Source: Darksidea phi
Lineage: Eukaryota > Ascomycota > Dothideomycetes > Pleosporales > Lentitheciaceae
DNA: 64,000 bases
NCBI GenBank assembly: GCA_030770425.1
Contig: JASJFT010000050.1
Span: 184,484-248,483, forward strand
Direction: 5' to 3'
Shown: positions 56,515 through 64,000 of the stretch, piece after piece
Layout of the letters: each line of letters starts with the position of its first letter
How positions within the stretch are numbered: the first letter of the stretch is position 1
Program-made: the position numbers and the translations under genes
Notes under the pieces: generated by a model
What the model was told of the DNA's origin: nothing
The model's input: only the letters and a program-made list of their open reading frames with translations
Database searches by the model: none

Positions 56515-57490
56515 TAAAGTGATGGTGTCTCAGTGTGGGATGTCGCAAGAAAGATCGTTGTGCCTGCAGAAGCTGTTGATCTACGCAAAGTCCCGCTTCG
56601 CTCGTGTTTGATATAAAAGAGTGCGACGGACGGAGTTGAACCTACAGTACTCGAATGGACCACTACCTTGGACGAAATTTGCCTCAAAGCAAGAATCAGG
56701 AACAGGAAGGTGGCCGACAAGATTGAACGCACAACCCACCTTCTTTGTCAACCACAAAGGATGCCTGAACGAGCAGCTTTGTCTACGTAATGACGACTCA
56801 TACTGTTCTTTGTTTATAGCAATGGCAAATGTGTACCTTTTGATCCACGTGCACGCTTCTAGAATACATATCTCTTTGTTCGAGATAGCGATTTGGCATC
56901 ATATGAGTCCGCAAGCTTGGATGGGATGGCAGTGAGAAAGCCGGTGGCGTGCGCAAGACTTTCGCCGACGTGATGAAGGAGACTCGATAGCAGTTAGCTT
57001 TATCTCGTTTCCTTGTCTACTGCAATAGCAATGTGACGTCGCCAAGATGGAGAGTGCACGCGAGAAAGGGATGGGAGGCAAAGATATCAATGAGGCATAT
57101 GAAAGACCACGAAACCCATGACATTCAACGCGCCAGCAATCGTAAAGCAGAACTCGCATGTCAAAAGCCGTGCCCCAGCCCTCCATCTGAGTCTAGCGTA
57201 TGCAGATGCTGGGGCGCACCCCATAACCAGCACCAGAGCCGATCGATCGCCATTACCGCATCCCACGGATGCCAACCGTCTGACCCGTATTACGGACGCG
57301 ATTACGAGGTTTTAGACCGTGTTAATAGCCCAAGGCAGAATCCCATGTCAAATCAACACCCTCATCACATGGAAAATCCTCGAAAAACAAGCCAACCGAG
57401 ACAGTCAAGAGTCGCTTCGTTATCATGTGCCGTGCGTATCCCTCTCGCGAATAGACCACATAACAAGCCAATAACTGGGCATGGGGGGCT
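56515..57490. other. Intergenic region
   Basis: No supported gene; a 155-codon plus-strand frame at 57033-57500 is motif-free and overlaps the relic described next. Confidence 0.45.
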
Positions 57491-57880
57491 TCAAGTATAA
57501 TGTAGCGTGTCCTCGACCAACCGCATGAGGACATCGAGCCGTGCCTTACTAAGCTCAGCTATGCGCGTACCAGAAGTCCTTCGACTCAGCTCAAAGATAA
57601 CGCTCTGCATCGCGATTCCCTCCACCCAAACGCTGGGCGCCAGATCGGAGAGCTCCAGGAGGATTTCCTCTAACGCACATCAATGACATCACGCAATCCG
57701 GCAATTCGTAGCTCCAGGACGATCCCGCGGGCGCGCTTCCCCAGATTCTGAAGCGCAAGAGAGGTAGCGTGCTGCGTGTGGTGGTGGCCGTGTCAGAGAT
57801 AAGGGCACGAGTCTTGGCATCTGGAGACTCGAGTGCCATCTGGATAAAGGAGTGGATGATCGCACTTGGCAGATAAGGGA
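57491..57880 (-). pseudogene. Frameshifted coding relic of unknown family
   Basis: Minus strand. Three successive frames read like one helical protein. The first is SAIIHSFIQMALESPDAKTR then ALISDTATTT (57880 to about 57785). After a shift comes LALQNLGKRARGIVLELRIA then GLRDVIDV (to about 57680). After another comes ALEEILLELSDLAPSVWVEG then IAMQSVIFELSRRTSGTRIA and ELSKARLDVLMRLVEDTLHY, ending at TGA (57491). Each shift is one base and no splice signal explains it; at the second, GTGCGTTAGAG would read through as VALE if one G were restored. I do not recognise the family. The amphipathic helices look protein-like, so a recently broken gene is more likely than chance. Confidence 0.42.
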
Positions 57881-58278
57881 AGGTTTAGGTCTGTGACAAG
57901 GCGCCAGCTGACAGCTTGTACTGGACAAGCCCCGCTTGCCCCGGTCAACTGTGAAGCTTGGCTGGACGGGCAGTAGGTCTGTGTCTGTCGCGTTCCCAGG
58001 TGCGAGGGAGCAAGCCTCTAGCAATTGGTAGCAATCAGAATGAGTTTTCTACACAAGAATTTTGGACGGAACATTCAAGTATGAGGTATCATTCAAGTAG
58101 ATTATATGTACAATCCAGGGTGTAAAGTTGATTAAGAATGAGGTAACGCTTGCTCTAAGAGGGCGACAGTTCCGAGCTGGAAAGTGATAAAGACAGACAA
58201 CTGTGTTGGTATCTCAAACTCCATCCAAATGCTCACACAAAAGACTCGGATAAAGATCAAAGCATATCACTGTAGTGT
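57881..58278. other. Intergenic region
   Basis: No gene seen; 3' flank of the ammonium transporter gene lies at the right. Confidence 0.5.
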
Positions 58279-60047
58279 TTAATGATCGATCTTCTCTGGG
58301 AGCTCCGTACGTCCTGCGGCAACCGCATGTCGATCGCCACCAATGCCAGTGTGAGCAGTACCATCATGGCTGCTCTCACTCGGCGCCTTGCCATCTAGCA
58401 TTTGGCTGTGCTGCATGATGCCGTGGCGGTCGCCTTGGGGAATGGCGTGGTCCTCAGAGATGGGGTTGCTCTTAGCGGGCGTCCATGCAAGATAATCACG
58501 GCGAACCTCGACATAGTCATAGGCAAACTCGCCGAGCTGATCGTCATCCATTCCAAGAAGTTCGGCCTCTTCGGATGCGCGGAGTTTGAGACCAGGGGTC
58601 TTGTCGATGGCGAAGGCGATGAGTGCGCTCACAACAAAGGCCCAAGCGGAGCAGGCAGCGATGTAGCCAATCTGAATGTACATCTGCTTCCAGTTCCTCA
58701 TGATCCAGCCGCCTGGGAACAGTTCGTTGTTCACACCGTCAAGACCAATGATGTACGGGGCAGCGAAGAGGGCGTTGAACAAGAGTCCGACCATACCGGC
58801 AATACCGTGCTCAGCGAACACATCAAGAGCATCGTCGATCTTGATCCAGAACTTGACTACAAGTTGTTAGCAGTTATTCGAGTGTAAAGGAGAGCAGAGA
58901 CATACTCTTGGTGGCAAAATTGGCGACGATGCCGGTGGTAATGCCGAGAGCCACGCTGGCCCAGGGGGTAATGAAACCGGAAGCCGGTGTCGCAGCGACA
59001 AGGCCCGAAATGCATCCTGAACACCAGCCGACCATGGACCACTTGCGAGCAAGACGCCAATCGAGGATGACCCAGGCCATGGCAGCGAACATGGCAGTGA
59101 GATTGCTGTTCCAGCAGGCCATGGTGGCGCGGAGGTTGGCACCAAAAGCAGAGCCACCGTTGAAGCCCAACCAGCCGAACCACAGGAAAACAGTGCCGAG
59201 GGTAATGAGAGAAACATTGTGCGGGCGGAAGTTGAGCATCATCTTCTCTTGACGGCGACCAAGGACCATCGAGTAGGCAAGGGCGGACAGACCGGAGCCG
59301 ATCTCGACAGGGCCTCCGCCGGCGTAGTCCAGGCCACCCCATTTGAAGAACCACCCGTTGGCGTTCCATGCCCAGCAGGCAATAGGACAGTACACGAGTG
59401 TAGCCCAGAACCAGATAAAGACCATCATGGGGATCAGACGACCGCGCTCGGCAACGGCTCCGACGATGATGGCGCCGGTAACGGCGCAGAATTGCATCTA
59501 GGGAGGCTCGTTAGTGGGAATGAAATAGCCTGCTGCGGTGGCTCTGCGTACCTGATAGAAGGCATAGAGAAGCTCCGGAATCAGAGGGCTTCCTTGGCTA
59601 GGCGCGCCAACGACGTTCTTGAGACCGAACCTATCAAGGTTGCCGATGAAGCCGTTGGTGGCAGACTTGCTGAAGGCGAGCGAATAGCCCCAGAAATACC
59701 ATTGGAACGTGATGACAGAGGCGGAGAACATGCAGGCCCAGATTAAAGACAGGGCAGACTTCCTTCGCGCAAGGCCGGAGTAGAGGAAACCGAGACCCGG
59801 TATCATGAGCATGACCATGGCGGAGGCCACGATAATGTAGGCCTGGTCACCGGCGGCGTACCATTGATTCAGATTTTCATGGGCTGGGAAGTACGATCAA
59901 GTTAGCCGATTGCCAGAGACTCTGACGCGGTGGAACGGGGGATGTCGCGTGCGAAATAACACAGAGAGGGAACGAACCGGAATCACCTCCGGTGATGTCG
60001 TTGGTGCCATTGAAGGGGGCGGGAGCCCCGATCCACGAGTAGGACAT
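58279..60047 (-). CDS. MEP: Ammonium transporter, Mep/Amt family (Mep1/3-type pore)
   Basis: Four exons: 60047-59978, 59883-59552, 59497-58906 and 58856-58279; introns of 94, 54 and 49 nt. 523 residues. Family signatures: WYAAGDQAYIIVASAMVMLM, IPGLGFLYSGLARRKSALSL, YFWGYSLAFS, GAVAERGRLIPMMVFIWFWA, DYAGGGPVEIGSGLSALAYS, FRPHNVSLITLGTVFLWFGW followed by LGFNGGSAFGANLRATMACW, and IDDALDVFAEHGIAGMVG. Eleven membrane helices are expected. The twin-His pore pair reads Glu199 (PVE) and His348 (AEHG); Glu at the first position marks Mep1/Mep3-type proteins, while Mep2-type sensors have His. The C-terminal cytosolic tail has LRASEEAELLGMDDDQLGEF then AYDYVEVRRDY, conserved in fungal Meps. It imports ammonium at the plasma membrane. 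Four GATA-factor sites upstream suggest nitrogen repression control. Confidence 0.95.
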
Positions 60048-60250
60048 GGCGGGCGAGAATGCTCTAGCTTCGAGGACGAAGCCGAGTCTTGAAGGGGGTG
60101 CAAGGAGCAAGGAGAGTAAGGTAGTCGGGCCTGGAGGAAGAGAAACCGGACCGGAGCAGTGCCAGTAATATATGAGGAGCCAGGGAAGGATCGGAGCCCT
60201 ACCGACGGGGTCACTGCAGTGGTACCGGGGGTCTTTTATGCGCCGCTTTC

Positions 60251-60789
60251 CTTATCAGGCCCTGTCGACACGGCCGCCTTGGAGGGCACTACACGAGGGC
60301 CGGTAACCCACCAGCGCGCGCCGTGGGGTCGGTCGCATCTGGAGCTTTGTTCTTTTTCTAGCCCGGTCGGGGCGCGTTTGGCGTCACTGAGCAGTGTCAT
60401 TAGCACGTCCTTATCTCTGGCCGTTCGCGGCTGTTTGATAGTGGAGCCGCCAAGGCTGGACATGGACCGCCAGCCCGCGACGCCCACACGGCGCGTGAAG
60501 GGGGCTCGGGAGGCACTCGCTGGCGGTTGCGCAACGCCTGGCTTGGGGGCTCCTCGGTGGTGATTTCGCAGTGCGGCCGTGCTGCGGGAACACAGTTTCA
60601 TCTGGCGGGAAACGCTTGGCGAGTGGGATGGGCGGGTAAGAGGATTATTCAGGAAAAGGTACCAGCTGATAAGAAGCGCGCGCTGATTGGCCGCGGCTGC
60701 GCCAAGCCACGCTATCCCCTTCCCGGCCGCGGTGCTCGTCGCCCGGACGCCGCGAACCATTATGCGATTCCTCTGCACAGAGAGATAAG
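60251..60789. promoter_or_regulatory. Cluster of four HGATAR nitrogen-control sites
   Basis: TGATAAG (minus, 60251-60257), AGATAAG (minus, 60410-60416), TGATAAG (plus, 60667-60673) and AGATAAG (plus, 60783-60789) all match the HGATAR consensus for AreA/NIT2 GATA factors. They lie 200-740 bases upstream of the ammonium transporter start. Nitrogen metabolite regulation of this gene is the expected, not proven, consequence. Confidence 0.6.
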
Positions 60790-61640
60790 CAGCTGGGCCT
60801 CACTCCGCACGGGTTTTGCCGTCCACGACTCTGTCGCAGACACTCCGACAGCTCCGCGTGTATCTCGACACGCTCGTCTCCCCGGCACCGGTCCGTGATC
60901 GCCCCTCGAGCGACCTTCACGGAGCGACCTCCACGGAACGTACCTCGACCGCGTCAACGTCGCGTGCGTTCCGTTTCGTGCTCTTGCGGTGCCCTCGAGG
61001 CCGGACGGGCCCCCTTAAAGTGGAAGCTCGAGCGGTACGCCCCCCGTCTAAGTTGCCCCAATGTATGCACAGCATGGAAACCCTAGTCCCCACCGTTGTT
61101 GGCGATGTGGTTGTGCTTTGTTCGCCGGCGTGGCCGAAGGTCTACTACAACCGGCTGTCAGCATCCATCTGCAGGTCAAAATTCCTCCGCAGCCGCTCCC
61201 CGCGCCGCGCGTGCGGGCGCACGGGATGAATGCCAAATCTCGTGATTTTCAGCTGCCAGTGGGGTGCTATCATGCTATAGCGGGAGTCGCGGAGCAGCTG
61301 TCAGACGTGCGTGGGAGGGTCCACACCTTCCATCGTATTCACCAAGCAAGCTAACCTTCCCGCCGTCGAGGATGCACCTCCATCTACATGTCCAAAAAAT
61401 CGACATTCGTGCTGAATCATCTTAGCCGTCGACGGGGGCGGCGCTCCGGAGCCGGAACTCACCTCCACCGCCTCCGCCAACACCATTTCAAGTGATTGAT
61501 GTTTAGACGAATAGCTGTGCACGTATGACATCACCGTTGAGACGTCCAACAAAGTAACATTGAGTAACATTGAGTAGTATTGGGGGCATGGAGAGCATGG
61601 AGCGCGCATGCCACGGGCATGGACCACCTGCCAGCCGCGC
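60790..61640. other. Intergenic region
   Basis: GC-rich DNA beyond the transporter promoter; overlapping open frames on both strands without motifs. A short repeat AGTAACATTG occurs twice at about 61553-61574. Confidence 0.45.
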
Positions 61641-62110
61641 TAACTCGTAGCGAACCTTTTGCCGATATAGGTAACTTACTTAGGGATCGATACCTAATAC
61701 TAATATAGTAATTATCTAGCTAACTAGCGTCCCTATATACTCTACCTCGTCGTTAAGTAAGTATATTAATTTATTATAGAGACGTTCGAACCCGCGCCTG
61801 TACAGCGCTATTGCTAAGCGCTATGGGATATTATAAATCCGGCTTTAGATTGGACGCAGCGCTAGAGTTCTAAGGTCCCAGCACTCGTATAAAGTTAACG
61901 AATAGTCTGGCATTAAAATCGTAAAACTATAACTAGCTTCTAATACAGCCGCCGTATAACTTCGAGATATAATTTAACGATCAAGTATACGTATTCCAGG
62001 AGCCTCCGTAATATCTATTGCGTTACGTCGCCCCTAAGCCCCGTAGACCGCCGTTAATCCCTTCGCCGACCGTATAAACCGTACAAACCAAATCATATTC
62101 GTATACTTCC
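61641..62110. repeat. TA-rich relic with a tRNA-like B box
   Basis: A sharp shift to TA-rich sequence dense in TpA and poor in CpA (61640-62000) indicates a RIP-degraded repeat. On the minus strand at about 61774-61815 the text GCGCGGGTTCGAACGTC contains a GGTTCGAAC B-box-like loop, preceded by TAGCGCTTAGCAATAGCGCT, which faintly resembles an A-box and anticodon-arm region. The T-stem does not pair properly, so this is not an intact tRNA; a tRNA-derived SINE or a decayed tRNA is possible. Confidence 0.45.
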
Positions 62111-62424
62111 CGAGCACCCCATGACCGAGACACATGTCGAGCGGCAGCCAGATGCCTAGGATAGGGTGGGCATTGGACACAGCGGGCATGGCAGCCGGCA
62201 ATAGAGATTGCCATCACAAATTAGGGAACACTAGGATCAAAGTCTATGCTCTGGTGATTCATCCACGCACGCTATATGCCGCAGGGTAGTAGTGAGCCAA
62301 AAGTTCTGCTGAAGCTTGGCTGCGGATGGCTGCTCTCCTTAAGCTGGACATCTACTGGAGTAGAAAGCCGTGCGTTTAGTGAACGAACCGGCTGTAGCTA
62401 CTCTATTCGAGGTGACACTGTCCA
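62111..62424. other. Intergenic region
   Basis: About 300 bases with 3' flank of the HeLo-like gene; nothing else seen. Confidence 0.5.
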
Positions 62425-63728
62425 TTACCACCACAATCTTGGGTCCGGTTGCAATCGTTTTGATAGATCAGCCACCCGGTCTAGAGCATCTTCATCGACC
62501 TCCTTGAACAGTCTTATCTTATCACCGTTCACTGTGAACCGCATGTCATGTTTGACCAGAGCTTGGCGACTCACGCGGGATGTACTCGTAGTTCGCGTAC
62601 GTGGTATGGTGGGAGGGAGGTCGTTCAGAGGACGTGTTGGAGCGCATTTTTTCTTGCTGTGGCTAGAGGTGGAGGTGATTGGTTTGAGAAGCTTGGAGAA
62701 GAATTTGGAATCCTCGGAAAGGTCGACGTCGGGAGCTGTTGGGTGATCGTTTGTTGTCCACCATTGGCTCTTGTGATCAAGCCGCTTAGATAGGTCCTTT
62801 ATTCTGGATAGTGTGTCCGGGTCAATCAGGTCCTTTGTACGGACATGATCGCTGAACTCAGTAAAATCAATATTGTGAAGCATGAGTGCTCTGCGGCTTA
62901 ATTCCTTTTTGGAGATTATTTGGTCTCCAGGTTTGGGAAAGAGCTTTTGCTTGGTTTTACTAGATGCACCAGGCTGGATTTTCTTGTGGAGTCCTGGCGA
63001 GAACGGCCTTTCAATTGGTTGGGGCGGTGAGATATATTCGCTGGGTATCTCTTCTTCCTCCACAATAGTCTCCGTTTCCAATACCCATTCTCCGATGCGT
63101 TCGTGTCTCCTCTCCTCGATATCGGACCCCGCAATGGAGGACGACTCGATTCCGAGGTGCTTTTGGACTCTTCTCAGCCCGCGGTCGATTTTTCCGGCCG
63201 TGTAGCTGCAAATGCTGATTTAGCCGCAGTCATTACAGAAAAGTGATATGAAACCTACAGGTCCGCGCTGGTTATGGCAACCATCAGGCTCTGCTTGCAT
63301 GCAGACATCTCCCAGCGCAATTGCAACACTTCGCTCTCCTGGAAGCCAAAGGAAAACCGCTTCCAGATGCTGACATTTGACATCTCGGACGCCCTGACAT
63401 ATGGCCGCAGCAGCGAGTCGACCTGGCGGGCAATATTCTCGCATTTCATCAGAGGTTCGCGCACAATGCGGTTCACACGGGTTCCGGTCGTGCCATCGAA
63501 CCCGTCTAGCAAAGACCCAAGTTCACGTATCAAGCCTTCAATGGTTAGTAGGTCGTCGGATAGCGTCTGGATCGAGCGTGGAGCGCGCTGAATGCTCCCG
63601 ACGAATTCCTTAGCTATGACAATCGCTTTGAGGGAGGCGATGACGACGCCGGTAATGGACGATGGATCCATCTCGAAGGGAAACGACATATAGAAAGAAC
63701 CGGTAGCAGACGAAAAATCCTTCAACAA
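62425..63728 (-). CDS. HeLo-like / STAND N-terminal domain protein with duplicated C-terminal motif
   Basis: Two exons: 63728-63259 and 63205-62425, with a 53-nt intron (GTAGGT to GCAG). 416 residues from 63728; 397 from the Met at 63671 (MDPSSITGVVIASLKAIVIA), which is the more typical start for the family. Residues from there to about 150 match the fungal N-terminal domain of STAND proteins (HeLo-like): AKEFVGSIQRAPRSIQTLSD then DLLTIEGLIRELGSLLDGFD, ending QLRWEMSACKQSLMVAITSA. No NACHT or NB-ARC ATPase follows. Instead, a linker (EEEEIPSEYISPPQPIERPF) leads to two copies of a ~43-residue motif ending DLSKRL...WW (HNIDFTEFSDHVRTKDLIDP and HDMRFTVNGDKIRLFKEVDE are their starts); the second copy ends the protein. 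HeLo-like domains occur in fungal allorecognition and cell-death proteins; function here is inferred only by domain. Confidence 0.78.
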
Positions 63729-64000
63729 AGAACTTTCCAGCTAGGCATTTGAGGTTGCATCGCCGATGCGCTACCGAAGAGTCGAGATGCCGCTCAGCTG
63801 AGATGCGAGCTGTCACGCGGATCAAGCCACAGTGGAGGTATACTCGCGGGTTGGAAGCGAATGACTAATCCCATGAACCGAAATCATTTCCGCACCTTGG
63901 CTTAGGTACAGTATTTGATTTGGATTTGCATAGTGGGAGTCTCTTTACAAGGTCCGCACGAAACACAGTAGGAGTTTGTACACAGTAGAGGTGCTATACC
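63729..64000. other. Upstream flank at window end
   Basis: 272 bases upstream of the HeLo-like gene; probably its promoter. No gene seen. Confidence 0.5.

Noticed and set aside
59219..59746. 175-codon plus-strand ORF
   Set aside because: Antisense shadow of the ammonium transporter exons.
61774..61815. Possible tRNA on the minus strand
   Set aside because: Only the B-box-like loop is convincing; the T-stem and acceptor stem do not pair, so it is reported as a relic, not a gene.

Overview
The window looks like nuclear DNA of a filamentous ascomycete (Pezizomycotina; Dothideomycetes is my best guess, from gene style only). The grounds are short GT-AG introns of about 40-60 nt with CTAAC branch sites, many intronless or few-exon genes, pyrimidine-rich promoters, and fungus-restricted families: Egh16-like, DUF3176, ML/TRP flavin-carrier (FLC) channel, GH128 Asl1-like and a HeLo-like/STAND N-terminal domain. 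TA-rich, CpA-poor patches and Trp-to-stop decay suggest past repeat-induced point mutation (RIP).

Layout. 1-11.2 kb is accessory and gene-poor. It holds a decayed inositol-monophosphatase-like gene at the left edge, a DUF7730-type gene, a GPI-type cell-surface protein, CutC, a TA-rich desert, a second secreted/GPI-type protein and a multiply broken DUF3176 membrane-protein gene. 11.2-16.5 kb carries an F-box-like protein, a repeat-rich Egh16-like secreted protein and a PhzF-family enzyme. After 2.7 kb of GC-rich non-coding DNA, 19-30 kb is core genome: a conserved unknown, a BRCT protein, a small membrane protein, FEN1, glutaryl-CoA dehydrogenase and a Ubc4-type E2. 30.7-37.5 kb holds a mitochondrial-type nucleotidyltransferase, trehalose-phosphatase TPS2 and an 83-aa conserved protein. 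40-48.7 kb has mitochondrial GatB, a large disordered protein, RAD54 and mitochondrial L11. 50.4-60 kb has an FLC channel, a GH128 glucanase-like protein, a Cys-rich unknown and a Mep1/3-type ammonium transporter. The right end is accessory again, with a TA-rich repeat relic and a HeLo-like protein with a C-terminal internal duplication.

The genes do not form a pathway cluster. Shared themes are DNA replication and repair (FEN1, RAD54, BRCT; FEN1 and RAD54 both have GACGCGTC upstream), mitochondrial expression (GatB, L11, the nucleotidyltransferase) and the cell surface (Egh16-like, GH128, GPI-type proteins, FLC). Exon boundaries were assembled by eye from splice signals and family similarity; every multi-exon model given here is reading-frame consistent. 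I found no rRNA gene, no CRISPR, no complete transposon and no convincing intact tRNA.
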